From assembly GCA_026636295.1 (NCBI GenBank), contig CP089450.1, forward strand, positions 1,178,001 to 1,242,000: DNA of 64,000 nt, written 5' to 3'. Within the stretch, counting starts at the first letter, position 1; each line of letters opens with the position of its first letter. The DNA comes from Medakamo hakoo. Taxonomy: Eukaryota; Chlorophyta; Trebouxiophyceae; Coccomyxaceae. The translations under genes were made by a program, and so were the position numbers. Positions 39,882 through 50,724 of this stretch are shown in pieces. A model generated the notes under the pieces. That model saw only the letters and a list, made by a program, of their open reading frames with translations, made no database searches and was not told the DNA's origin.

Positions 39882-42800
39882 ATGGCCGACGACGAGACGG
39901 CGCCGCCCGCCGCGCCGCCCGGCTTGGACGCCGCCCCTGGCCGGGCCTCGCCCGCGCCTGGTGGCGGGGGTGACACCTGGCGCGACGTCGGCGGGCCGGA
40001 CGGCGAGGCCGGCGGCCGCGGCCGTGGCCGCGGCGGGCGTGGAGGCAGCACCGCCCGGCCTGGCCACGCCGCGCCGCCCACGCCGGCCGCGGCTGGACAG
40101 GCCGGCGACGCCACGGCGCCCGCCCCTGACCTGCCTCCCGGCCTGCCCGCCGGCGGGGCGGGCGCGGCGGCGGCGGCGGCGCCGCCTGCTACCACCGACG
40201 ACGCCGCGCCTCCACCCCCGCCTCCTCCACGCCCGCCTCTGGCCATGGCCCGCCGCTGGTCGGCCGGGCGGGGCGGCCTGGGCGGCGCGCCCCCGCTGTC
40301 TTCCGTGCCCGTCGGCACGGAGTGCACGGGCGTCGTCGCCATGGTCCGGGACGCGTTCGGCTTCATCAAGTGAGCACACACACAGTATGGGTGGCGAGAG
40401 AGGGGCACACGCAGTGCCAGTGCCGCCCCGCCCGCCCCTTCTTCCCTCCCCCCTCACCCCCCTCCTCCTCCCCATTCCGTCCCAACCCCCCCCTCTCCCC
40501 CAGCTCGCCGGCGTTTGAAGAACAGCTCTTTTTCCACCAGTCCGAGGTGGTCGCGCCGGACGACGAGGGCGAGGGTGGTGGTGGTGGTGGCGGTGGCGGC
40601 GGTCCTCCCCCTCCGCCCCCTCCGCCGCCGCAGCAACAAGGCCGGCGCCGGGGCGCGCCGCCCCGCCCCCTCCCCCCGCCCGGCACCGAAGTCTCGTTCG
40701 CCGTCGGCCCGCCCGGCGGGAAGACCAACAAGCCGACGGCGTTGCGCGTCAAGCCCCTGCCCCCCGGCAGCCTCGCCACTCACGCGGTGGGCGATGCCGT
40801 CCTGCGCGGCGTGGTGGAGCGCGAGCTGCGCGGCGGGGGCCGCCCCGACGCGTACGGCGGCCGCATCGCCGTCGACGCCGCGTCGTCGGCCGCGCCCGCG
40901 GACGGGCCGGCCCTAGCGGCCTCCTACACCTTCAGCGCACCCGACCTGGTGGACGGCCACCCGGCGGCCCGGCCCCGGCTGGGCGAGGCGGTGAGCTTCA
41001 GCATCGCCACCGATGCCGCGACGGGCGACGCGTGGGCGACGCGCGTCGCGCGCGTCCGCGAGCGCGGCGTCGTCGCCGCCACCCGCCCCACGGACCGGGC
41101 CGGGTACGGCTTCATCCGGTGCCTGGACCGGCCGGGCCAACTGTTCTTCCACCAGTCCGGCGTGCTGGGCGGGTGCGGGCCGGTCCCGCCCGGCACGGAA
41201 GTGCTGTTCAGCGTCGTCGACGCGGGCGCGGTGGGGGGGCCCGACGCGCGCGGCGGCTTTGGCGCCTTTGGCGGCCGCGAGCGTGGCGGCGGCCGGTCCG
41301 GCCCCGTCGCCGTCGCCGTCGAACCCCAGCCCGACGGCACCTTCCCGCCCACGATGGACGTCCCCGGCGGGCGGGGCCTGGTGGGGCGGGTCGTGCGCGC
41401 GAGGGCCAAGGGCGCCGGGCCGGCGGGCGCGCCCGCGCTCTCGTTCGTCGACCCGGCGGGCGGCCGGGCCATCGTCTTGCTGGGCGAGGCTGGCGGGGAG
41501 GCCACGCACCTGGTCGTGCCGGGCGGCGGCGGCGGCGGCGGCGGCCAGGCCAAAGGCGCCGCCGACGCCGCCGGCAGCGGCGGCGAGGGTGGGGACGACG
41601 ACGGTGGCGACGGTGGCGACGACGGCGACGGCGGCGACGGCGGCGGCGGCAGCGCGCGCGGCAGCGTGGGCCACGCCAGCGGCTCGGACGAACCGGCGCC
41701 CGCGCCCGCCGCCGCCGGGCCCGGCGACGGCCCGCCCCACCCCGCCGCCGCGCCTGCCATCGCGCCGCCCGACCTGACCGGCATCACCGATTCGTCGCCG
41801 GCCGCCCACCCGCTGGCCGTCGACGACGACGTGTCCTTCCGCCTGGTCACGCTCACGCGGACTGGCGCGCGCGCGGCCGTCGACGTCGCCCTGGTCGCCC
41901 GGGGCGCCGATCGCCGCGAGCTGGGCACGGTCGCCGCCCTGAAGAAGGGGTTTGGCCTGATCAAGTGCGTGGACCGGCCGGGCGACGCCCTGTTCCGGTA
42001 CGAAAACTTGGACGGGTGCCGGGTGGTGGACGAGGAGGAGGAAGGCGGCGGCGGCGGCGGCGGCGGCCACAGCGCGGCAGCCGACGCGCCCACCACCCTG
42101 CGCAAAGGCGACGACGTCGAGTTCACGGCCGGCCGCGACGTCCGGGGCCGGTTCGTCGCCCTGGCCGTCCGCCGCGCCCCGCCCGGGTCGGCGGCCGTCG
42201 TGACGGTCGACCCGGCCGTGCGTGTGGGCTGGGTCACGGCCCGCCTCGCCAAAAAGGGCAAGGTCACGCACTCCGCGGGCGTGTTGGAGTACGTGCTGAC
42301 GGCGGGCGACGAAGCGGCGGTGCGGGCGGCCCTGGGCGGCGGGGAGGACGGCCCACCCGCCCTCACCCTCCCGCCGCCCGGCACCCGGGCCCGCCTGGCC
42401 TTTGAAGCCGGCGACCTGGGCGACCCTGCGGCCAACCCGCGCGTCGGCGACGCCGTCATTTTCCGGGCGTCCACGGACGCCCGCGCCGTGCGGGCGGCCG
42501 TCGCCGCGGGCGCCCCACCCGCCGTGTGCGTCGCAGCGGGGCGGCGGGCCGTGCGCGTGTCGCCCATCACGGTGACGGGCGCGCGGGTCGCCCTCTTCAA
42601 AAACGGGTTTGGCTTCCTGGACTGGCCCGGTTGGGTGGCCACCATCCAGGCCGCGACGGCGGGCGAGGGTAGCGCGGTCGTGGACGGCAGCGCGCTCCTG
42701 TCCGCGGCGGCCGAGCCGGGCGCTGGCGCGGGCGAGCCGGACGCTGGCGCTGGCGCGGGCGCAGGCGAGCCGCCGGCCGAGGACGACGGCGGGGAGGGGG

Positions 42801-43297
42801 AGGCGGCGGCCGCGGCGCCCGCCTCGGCGCCCGCCGCCCGCCCGACCGACCGCCTGTACTTCAAAGCGTCCGAAGTCGAGGGCCTGCCCGCCGGGGCGGC
42901 GCCGCTGCGCCGGGGCGACACCGTCACCTTCACGCTCGCCGAACGCCCGGCCACGCACGAGCCGGTCGCGCACCGCGTCCGCCGCACGGCCGAAGTCGGC
43001 GGCGGCGGCGGCGGCGGCGGCCCCGGCCGCGGCCGCCTGGAGTTTGTGGCGGAGAAAAACCCAAACGCGCCAAAGTTCACGTCCAACCAGGCGGCGGGCG
43101 CGCGCGGGTCCATGTCCGCCCGCCTGGCCCGGGCGCCCGACGGCCCGGGCGCCAAGGGCTTCACCGCCGCGACGTCGGCGCCCGGGCGCGCGCGCGTGCT
43201 GGAGGCGCGCGCGGCCGCGGCGGCCGCCGCTGCGGCGGCCCTGAACCCGGCCGCGTCCGAGTTTGTCATGCCGGACGCAGCAGCAGTGGGGCAGTGA
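39882..43297 (+). CDS. UNR/CSDE1-like RNA-binding protein with multiple cold-shock domains
   Basis: Two exons, 39882-40369 and 40504-43297, phase 2, 1093 residues. UNR/CSDE1 binds mRNA through tandem cold-shock domains and regulates translation and stability in the cytoplasm. The first domain straddles the intron: CTGVVAMVRDAFGFI|NSPAFEEQLFFHQSEV. Further CSD cores occur near residue 362 (GYGFIRCLDRPGQLFFHQSG), 645 (GFGLIKCVDRPGDALFRYENL), 746 (KKGKVTHSAGVLEYV, a degenerate unit) and 862 (NGFGFLDWPG, followed by LYFKASEVEGL). The C-terminus has FVAEKNPNAPKFTSNQ. RGRGRGG repeats sit near the N-terminus. Gly/Ala/Asp insertions inside and between domains are long. A poly-Gly/poly-Pro stretch follows the first CSD. 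Confidence 0.82.
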
Positions 43298-43569
43298 GAG
43301 GGGGGAGCGTGTGTGCGGGGTCAGAGTGTGCGAGGGCTTTGCGCGTGTGCACGTGTGAGGGCTTTGCGTGTGCGTGTCTGAGGGCTTTGCGTGTGCGCGT
43401 GTGTGGGGGAGAGGCGGGGCGGGGGTGGGCGAGAGCGCAGCGTGCGCGCAGGGTGCAGTATGCAAATTCCTCGGCGCTCGGCGTCGCCGCTTTGCTAAAG
43501 CCTCGTCTTTTTTCCGGTGGGGACACTCGGCGTGCCTCTCCTCTTTTCATAACACCACCCGCACCAGCC
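43298..43569. other. Interval between CSD gene and GMC oxidoreductase gene
   Basis: 272 bp. It begins with three copies of a 23-25 bp unit starting GAGGGCTTTGCG (43332, 43357, 43380) within GTGTGC-rich sequence, then the promoter side of the next gene. Confidence 0.6.
43332..43402. repeat. Three-copy 23-25 bp tandem repeat
   Basis: Units starting GAGGGCTTTGCG at 43332, 43357 and 43380, each followed by GTGTG-rich spacer, in the 3' region of the cold-shock gene. Confidence 0.85.
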
Positions 43570-46275
43570 ATGCGAATGCCGCGGCACGCCCTGCTGGCGC
43601 CGTTATTCGGCGTGGCCGTCTGCGGCCAGGTATTTTTGTTGGGGGAGGGGGGGGGGCTTGTGTGGTGCTTTCGGTTCGACGCGTGTTTGTTCGTGTCGGC
43701 CGAGGAATGCGCGCGCGCGCGCGTGTGGGAGTGGAGGACACGCGCCCTCACTAGCGGGCAGGCGCGGGCCCCATGCTTTCTGCAGGCGCGGTCCAGGTCC
43801 TCTGGGCACAGAGTGGGGTGCTCTGGACGCGGTGATGGGGGCGCGCTGGCCGGGGACGCCGTCCCCCAAAAATTGACGTTCCGCGCGGCATGGGCGGCCG
43901 CGCTCTTGGCTCGTCGGCTTACCTCGTGGCACCGATTTTTTCCGGCCCCGGCGCCCTGCGTTTTCTTCCACACGTCTCTCGTCGAGAGACGTGTGGAAGA
44001 AAACACACTGCAGCAGCGATCCCGCGCACCACGTTCTACTCTCACACCCATGCTCTCCACCTAAAAATACGCGCCCTCTCCCGCAGGCCGCTGCCTCGTC
44101 CTCGTCCGCCCCCGCCGCCGTGGCCAAAACCACCCTGGCCACCAAGCTCTCCCAACTGGACGCCACGGTGACCGACTCCATCCATGACAAAGTCGACGCC
44201 CTGTTGGACGCTAAACACAAGTACGATGACGACACGTTTGATTACGTCGTGGTGGGCGGCGGCCCCGGCGGCATTTCCGTCGCGACCGCCCTGTCGGCCG
44301 TGCCCTCCAACCGCGTGCTGCTCCTTGAGGCGGGCGAGGACCGGGACGCGGACATGCCCATCGCGGATTCGACGTTCGCCTGGATCCTGCCCGTCGAGTA
44401 CGTGCCCGAGTACATGTGGCAGATGGTCTCCAAGCCCAACGAGTTTGAGTTCGACCCGGACGGCCTGCCGCCCAACCCGGGGCGACGGCGGGCGTTGCTG
44501 GAGTACCACCACCACCACCACCGCACGCTGCTTTCCCAGCCGTCCAGCCCCCACCCGGGCCGCCATCTGCTGCACGGCGACATGGCCGAGACCGGCGCAG
44601 AACAGTACATGGGCGGCAGGCTGCTGGGTGGTGGCACGTCCATCAATGGCGAACAGGTGGGGACGGGCGGGGAGCCGCAGGGGGCGCGCGCGTCCCGAGA
44701 GCCTCCTAGGCCCCGCCGCCGCTCACTCCCCCCTCCCTCCCTCCCCCAACACACCTTCGCGCACACAATTCCCCCACCCCAGGCCGTCTGGCCGACGGCC
44801 CGCCTGCTGACCGCCATTTCCGACTACCTGGGCGGCGACCCGGCGTGGGCGCCCGACGCGGTCTACGCCCTCCTCCGCAATCTGGAGACGTATTCGGGCA
44901 ACTCGACCCAGCCGCGCGGCGCGTCAGGCCCGCTGGACGTCAAACAAGCGCCGTCCAACCCGACGGCGGACGGCCTGGCGAACGACTTTGTGGACGCTTT
45001 GGAAGCCGTGTTCGGCCCGGGCGGGAGCGCCGGCTTCTCCGTCCCGACGGTGGAGGACTACAACGACCCGGACACGCCCCTGTCCATCTTCAGCCAGTGG
45101 CAGCTGACGCAGCAGCCGGGCGGGGACCGCGCGTCGGCGTCGACGGCCCTGCTCACCCCGGCCGTCCGTGCCCGCCCCAACCTGGTGATTCGCACGCGCG
45201 CGACGGCCATGCGCGTGCTGTTCGACACCGAGGGCGGGACCACGCCACGGGCCCGGGGCGTGGAGTACACCCAGTCCGGCACGGGCAAGGTCGCGGTCGC
45301 GCGCAGGGAAGTCATTGTGTCCGCCGGCCACCGGTCGTCCCTGCTGCTGGAGGCGAGCGGGGTGGGCAACCCGTCCATCATCGGCCCGCTGCTGGGCGCG
45401 GTCGGGCGCAAGGTGGTGGTGCCGCTGCCCGGCGTGGGCGAGAATTTGGGCAACGACGGCATTGTCATGGTCGTGCTGAATGCTACCGGCGCGCCTGGAG
45501 CGGTGCGTATTTCTTCTCTTTTTGTTTTGGGCGTGGTGGTGGGGAGAGGGAGGGAAAGAGGGGCCTCTCTCCATGCCGCGTGCCACGCCACCGCCCCCCC
45601 CCCCCGCCCCCCCCTCACACGCCGCCCCACCACTCCCACCAGTCCGGCGGCGCGTTCGTCCCTTCCAACCTGTACGGCGGCGGCGCCTTCCTGCCGTGGC
45701 CCAACCCGGCGTCGTCGCCCGGCCTCGGCACGTCGGCCCGGTTCACCCAACTCATCGGCGCGCCGGGCATCATGGACGCCGAGTACGGGCTGCCCACCTT
45801 CACCATCGCGCCCATCCTGCTCAACACGACCTCCCGCGGCTCGGCCCACATCCAGTCCGCCGACCCGCTGTACGAACCCCTGGTCGAGTTGAAGACGTTC
45901 AACTCGCTCCAAGACCAGGCCAACTGGCTGTATGCCATTAAAAACCAGACGCTGCCGGTGGTGGATGCCATGCTGGGCGCGGGCTACACCCTGCTCAGCC
46001 CCGCTCCCGACGTCCTGGACGGCTCCGACGTCGACGCCACCCTGGACTGGGTGTTCTCGACGTACGTCCCCTCCCACCACTGGTTTGGGACGTGCGCGAT
46101 GGGCACCGACCCGGGCGGCGGCGCGGTCGTGGATGGCGCGGGCCGCGTCCACGGCACGCGTGGCTTGCGCGTCGCGGACGCGTCCATCTACCCGTTCAAG
46201 TTGGATGGCAACACCGGCATGCCCGCGTACGTGGCGGGCGGGGTGGTGGCGCAAGCCATTTTGGACGGGCGGTGA
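43570..46275 (+). CDS. Secreted GMC-family FAD oxidoreductase
   Basis: Four exons, 43570-43629, 44087-44656, 44783-45502 and 45643-46275, all phase 0, 660 residues. GMC enzymes (glucose oxidase, choline dehydrogenase, hydroxynitrile lyase types) use FAD to oxidise alcohols or sugars. Exon 1 encodes a 20-residue signal peptide (MRMPRHALLAPLFGVAVCGQ). Exon 2 has the Rossmann FAD motif DYVVVGGGPGGISVATAL with VLLLEAGED and GGRLLGGGTSING. Exon 3 has REVIVSAGHRSS and SGVGNPSIIGPLLG plus GVGENLGND. Exon 4 has the catalytic region SHHWFGTCAMGTDPG and GLRVADASIYP. A lineage-specific insertion with five His in a row interrupts exon 2 near residue 168. Intron 1 (457 bp) contains a perfect 22-bp inverted repeat. 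Substrate cannot be told. Confidence 0.9.
43960..44004. repeat. Perfect 22-bp inverted repeat with 1-nt centre in intron 1
   Basis: Left arm 43960-43981 (starts GTTTTCTTCC, ends GTCTCTCG), centre T at 43982, right arm 43983-44004, fully complementary without mismatch. It lies 82 bp before the acceptor of intron 1 of the GMC oxidoreductase gene. Confidence 0.95.
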
Positions 46276-46524
46276 AGGAGAAGGGGAGGCGGCGGCGGGG
46301 TGGTGGCGAGTTGGAGGTGGTGGTGGTGGTGGCGGTGTCGGGAAAAAAAAGCTGGTGCCTTCTAAAAACGGGATTTGTCTGCCCCAAAGCAGTGCGCCCT
46401 GCCTACAAAACTAAGGACCTACTGGTACTGTGCGGCTGGGCGCACGGGGTGCGCGCCCGCGGCCGTCGGGCGCGCCGCCCCACACCCACACCCCCTCCCT
46501 CCCTCCCCTCCCCCACCTTCACGC
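46276..46524. other. 3' interval between convergent GMC oxidoreductase and J-domain genes
   Basis: 249 bp with a lower-GC patch (46340-46435). No gene recognised. Confidence 0.5.
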
Positions 46525-47208
46525 TCACCGCTCGCCACGCAACCCCGGCGGCGGCCACCACTTCAGCCGGGGCGCGACCGTGCGCGGCCGGGCCGCCTCC
46601 GCCAGGAACGGGTTGTCGGGCGGGTGGAGCGCGCGCCCCCACCCCCACCCGCCGGCGGCGGGCGCCGGCCGGCCGCTGGCCGCGGCCACGCCCGCCAGGG
46701 CCAGGGGCACAGACAACACCATGGCCAGGGCCACGTTGCCAAAGGCGGCGGGCGCCGGGCGCCCGCGGGCGCCCGCCGCCGCCGCCGCGGCGGCGGCGGG
46801 CGCGGCCGCCCAGGCGGCGTGGGCGGCGGCGGCGCCGCCCCGCCGCGCGGCCGCGTACGCCGCGGCCAGCGCCTTGAACTCGGCTTCCGCCGCGGCGCGG
46901 GCGGGGCCGGGCGGCGCCACGTCCGGGTGGGTGGCCTTGGCCCGGCGCAGGTAGGCGGCGCGGATCTGGTGTGTGCGTGTGTGTTGTGTGGGGGCGTGGA
47001 TGCGTGTGGGCGGCGGTGCGGTGCGCGTGCAGTGCTGGGACGTGAGGAGTGGGGAGAGGGGCGGCGGCCACGTCGCACGTGCGAGGGAGGCGGGCGCGGG
47101 CGCGGCGCGGCGCGTGTGTGCTTTCCCTCCCCTCCCCGCCTCGATTCCGGCACGCACCTCGTCCGCGGTCGCGCCGCGTCGCACGCCCAGGACGGCGTAC
47201 GGGTCCAT
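46525..47208 (-). CDS. Small J-domain protein with a C-terminal membrane segment
   Basis: Two exons, 47208-47158 and 46965-46525, phase 0, 163 residues. J-domains stimulate HSP70 ATPase. The domain is split by the intron: MDPYAVLGVRRGATADE|IRAAYLRRAKATHPDV, with the essential HPD, and continues to EFKALAAAYAAARRG. After an Ala-rich linker there is one hydrophobic segment (VALAMVLSVPLALAGVA) and a short tail ending PRLKWWPPPGLRGER. No zinc finger or client-binding domain, so it is a type III (DnaJC) protein, perhaps tail-anchored in an organelle membrane. Upstream there is a 9-bp-stem inverted repeat (47321-47350). Confidence 0.82.
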   Translation of the reverse strand: MDPYAVLGVRRGATADEVRAGIEAGRGGKAHTRRAAPAPASLARATWPPPLSPLLTSQHCTRTAPPPTRIHAPTQHTRTHQIRAAYLRRAKATHPDVAPPGPARAAAEAEFKALAAAYAAARRGGAAAAHAAWAAAPAAAAAAAAGARGRPAPAAFGNVALAMVLSVPLALAGVAAASGRPAPAAGGWGWGRALHPPDNPFLAEAARPRTVAPRLKWWPPPGLRGER

Positions 47209-47320
47209 GCGGCAGGGGAGCCAGGGTGCGGGAACGGCGGCGAGCCAGCCGCGTGCGGTGTGTGCCGCGCCCCGAGCGCGGCGGCAAGACACGCAATGTG
47301 AGCGAGGGGAGCGAGAGCGA

Positions 47321-47350
47321 GCGGCCCGCCGAGCGGAGCGAGCGGGCCGC
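47321..47350. repeat. 9-bp-stem inverted repeat upstream of J-domain gene
   Basis: GCGGCCCGC at 47321-47329 and its reverse complement at 47342-47350, 12-nt loop, 113 bp upstream of the J-domain start codon. Confidence 0.7.
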
Positions 47351-47701
47351 ACGCGCCCTCTCTCTGCTGCCATCATTGGCCTCGTCGCCTCGCCCCCCCG
47401 CCCGCGCACAGCCTGGCCCTCAACCTTTACCCCCCAAACTTGGCACAGCGCCATCCGACCCCCTCCTCCACCGCCTGGCGGGGTTGGGTAGCGCGGCCGC
47501 GGCGCCGGTCATGCCACCCGGCGGGCCGCCGCGGCGGGCCCCGGCGGCGACCCAGGGCCAACACCGCGCACGACCCGTGTGTTGCAGGGGGTGAGGGTGG
47601 GGGGGTGGGGTGGGGTGGGGGGGTGGGGGTGGAGGGGTGGGTGCGGGCAAGTGGGCGGTGGAGCGCGTGTGTGCGTGGGGCGGTGTTGGAGAGGTGGGAG
47701 A

Positions 47702-47725
47702 GGGGGGGGGGGGGGGGGGGGGGGG
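47702..47725. repeat. G homopolymer of about 24 nt
   Basis: A single uninterrupted G run at the end of a GGGTG-rich block; length in real DNA may vary. Confidence 0.85.
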
Positions 47726-48912
47726 CATGGGCCCTGTCTACCGGTAGTGTCATCCCCCCTTCTTTTTTTTTATGGGAGCCCGCCCGCCGAAAGTTGAGAT
47801 GCAGCAGCAGCGCGGCCGCGAGCACACACTCACACACACACCGCCAGTTGTGGCCCCCCCGCGCGCGCGCGCCCACCGCCCCGCCCAACCCCCCATGTCG
47901 CATCGCCGTCCAACCCGGCGCGCTTGGCGCGCGCAGGTGGCCAGGGATTGGGCGTGAGCGTTTGTGCAGGGGGTGCGCGAGCGACCGCGTTTTTTCGGTG
48001 CGTGGGGGCCGCGCGCCCTTGGCACCAGTGCCCGTGTTTTTTTAAACCCCGCCCGCAGCCCAGGGCTTGTGCGCACACGGTAAAAGCTCTGGGCGGCGTG
48101 GCGTTGTGCGTGGGAAGCTGGGAGGGATTTTGCGAGGCCCCGTTGTCCGACGAGCATAGGCCGATCGGCATTGGCTTGTTTTGGGGCCAAGCAAAGGCAC
48201 GCGGCCTTTAAACCAGGCCGCACGCTCAACCAGTCAAGGCGGCGGTGGATGCGCTCTGGAATGGTGCGGGCGGACGCGCAAGTAAATGGCGGCAAGGCGC
48301 TGTCAAGGGACGGCAACAGGGCGGGGGGTGCACGCTCGAGCGCCAAGTCGCGCGCGCGGAGGGGAGCGGCGGCCTCTGCCCCCCACCCAAACGTGATGGC
48401 AAAAAAAAAGATGACGGACTTTTGCCCCAACTTCTGGGGCCTCACGCCCATCCCCCGCTGCATGGGCGCCTTCCCCCCTCCCGAAAGAAAATGGCCTTCT
48501 GCCCGCCTGTCCCGCCCCCCGCGGCCAGGTTGGCCGCTGTGAGTGTGTGAATTTTTGCCTTTCCTTTCTGTGTGCGCCCGGCCCCCTTGCTCCACCTCAA
48601 GCTTGGGGTGCATCAACCAGGGCGGCCTGTGGGGTGGTGGAGGGGCAGCAAGCCGTGGCCGGGGCGCTCTCTCGTTTGATGGAGGACATTCGGCCCGCAC
48701 GTGCTTTTCCTGGTGCCCCCCCGCCCCCCTCGCCGGTGCAGGCTGTGGCACGCTGGAAAGGAAAAAACTGGGCGGGAACGGGGGCCGGCGGCGGCGGTGG
48801 GTTCGGTGGGTGCCCCCCTAGCGCAAGGCCGCGTGTTGAACCTTTTTTACAAGCAAAAAAACGAGCCTCATCCCACGGCCGTCGCGCAGGGGCGGCGTGG
48901 CCACCGCCACCA

Positions 48913-48962
48913 TTGGGGGTGGGGGGTGGGGGGTGGGGGCCGTGGGGGTGGGGGGTGGGGGG
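48913..48962. repeat. G-rich repeat with quadruplex potential
   Basis: Repeated GGGGGTG/GGGGGGTG units, at least six G-runs of five or six, within the gene-poor stretch. Confidence 0.8.
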
Positions 48963-50499
48963 CAGCAGTTATTAGAGACGCAGGAAACACACAGGGCCGC
49001 GTAGGCCGATCGGGATCGGGCGCGAGGGGAGAAGGGGGGGCGTGAGGCAGAGGCCGACGTCGACCTGCCGAGCCGCACGCCTCATTTTTGCCATTTTTGC
49101 CACAGCAGCCGCGGTCGCCTGAGAGGGTGAGCGCGGGCGCACGCACGCGGCTGAGGGGCGCGGCGACGGGCACACACCCGCCTCTTCATTCCTTGAAAAG
49201 CCGCGGTCCTCCGTGCCTTTTCTTCAGGCCGCCATGCCCCGTGGCCGGTAGCTTGGCGCGCAGGGCACGCCCGCCCGCCAGCGGGCGCCCGCCCGCGTTG
49301 CGCCCGCGCGGGGCGCGTGTGTTCTCTCGAACAAGCGCGACACACTTTGCCGCTGCTCGCGCGCGCGCACCCAGAAGCTACGCGGCATTTCCCGCCATTG
49401 CCCACCCCTTCCCGCCGCCACCCACCGCCACAACTGCGTTGTAAATGGACGTTCACACGCGTTGCCAGCGGTGGATGGAAGCGGGGAAGGGCGCGTGGTG
49501 GGCTTGCGGACAGGGAAAAGAACAGGCATTGGCCCGCGCGGGCCTTGGCCAGCGAGTGTGCCCCTGCTGAGTTGGGCGCGGCCGTCCCAAAAATCTTCAA
49601 GGAATCCGTCCCCGACCCCACCCTGGCCTGGATAGGGTGCTGCAGTATTCAAACGTGTGCGCCGCACCGCGAAATGGCCTAGTCGCGCCGGTGACGTCCA
49701 TCATCATCATGTGCGAGCGCGCGCGCGTTTGAGGGCCTAAGCGGACGTGACAAGCGGTCGGCGGCGAGCGTGTGGGGGCGCGACCGCCCCTCACATCTCA
49801 AGCTGGCCGCGCCTCAACCCCGCCATGGCCTGGCGCACATTTTGCACTGTTCAAGCATGTGTGCCCCGTCTTTTGGCGTGGCCTGGTCTGGCGGTGGCGC
49901 CCCTTTCCTTTGGTGAAAGCAAAAGGGATTACGCCACCCTCGTTCGCTTTGCAACACCGCCCGCGCACCGGCCGCCCCGCTTTTTTACCACCAAAACGAC
50001 CACCACTGCATGGATCAGCGTCCATTTTTATGCCGATCCATGTCGAGTGTGGTGCGTTGCATGAAAATTTCTGGGACGGCGATGTCCCCGCTGCATGAGG
50101 GTGGGGGTGTTGGAGGGTGAGAGAACGAAAGACAAGCGCCTCTTGCCCGGGCAGAGAGGCGGCGGCAGAGAGGCGGCCCTCCAAAAAAAGTCTTTCCGCC
50201 GCCGACTTTTACCGTGCCAGACAAGGTACAGGGTTGTGTTTGAGCGGTGAAAAAAATCCTGCGGCGCCGGCGGCGCCCGGCGAGTTGACAGGAGAAGACA
50301 CGCGGCAATGAAGTTTTGCCGCCGCCCCAATTTTCCATTTCGCAAGCCACCGCCGCGCCGCTGCGGCTGTGCGCCTGGAATGCATCTACATCTTATGAGA
50401 GGCGGCGGTTGGGCGTGGGAATGGCAGGGCGAAGCTGCAGGCGGCCTGTGTTCTTGCCGCGCTCGCTCTTTTATTGTCTCTTGTCTCTTGATGATGACC

Positions 50500-50669
50500 A
50501 AACACAGAGGGGGATTACACTACCCCTTTTTTTTTCACTCTCTCTTGCATCTCTTTTCCATCCCCTCTCTCTTTTCGTCTCCTTGCAATAAAACACAGAG
50601 GGATTACACTACCCCTTTTTTTTCTCTCTCTCTTGCATCTCTCTTCCATCCCCTCTCTGTGTCTCCTTC
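50500..50669. repeat. 91-bp tandem duplication upstream of methyltransferase gene
   Basis: Copy 1 at 50500-50590 and copy 2 from 50591 both start AAACACAGAGG, then GATTACACTACCCC, a T-run, CTCTCTCTTGCATCTC and TTCCATCCCCTCTCT. Copies differ by a few bases and small length changes. It ends about 55 bp before the ATG at 50725 and is pyrimidine-rich on the plus strand. Confidence 0.9.
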
Positions 50670-50724
50670 CTGACCCTGCATCTCATTGCCCCTTCCCCCA
50701 GACATCAAAATTTGAACACACACA

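Larger units (their letters stand above)
47209..50724. other. 3.5-kb gene-poor stretch with G-tracts and diverged repeats
   Basis: No reading frame here has family similarity or convincing splice structure. Visible contents: an inverted repeat at 47321-47329/47342-47350; GGGTG-rich DNA at 47580-47730 with a run of about 24 G at 47702-47725; a GGGGGTG cluster at 48913-48962; a motif TAGGCCGATCGG at about 48159 and 49004; three related diverged segments near 48405-48465, 49557-49600 and 50060-50100; paired GGCAGAGAGGCGG motifs at 50150-50176; and a 91-bp tandem duplication from 50500. The part nearest 50724 must hold the promoter of the methyltransferase gene. A short open stretch from ATG 47513 ending before GTGAGG was judged too weak to call. 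Confidence 0.55.

Noticed and set aside
47513-47592. Possible plus-strand first exon starting at ATG 47513 with GTGAGG donor
   Set aside because: About 27 codons of low-information sequence; no later exon with recognisable protein pattern could be joined to it before 50724.
50139-50161. Near-palindrome around TGCCCGGGCA
   Set aside because: Only the 10-nt centre is exact; the flanking GCCTCT/AGAGGC pairing is interrupted and overlaps the GA-rich 13-mer repeats.
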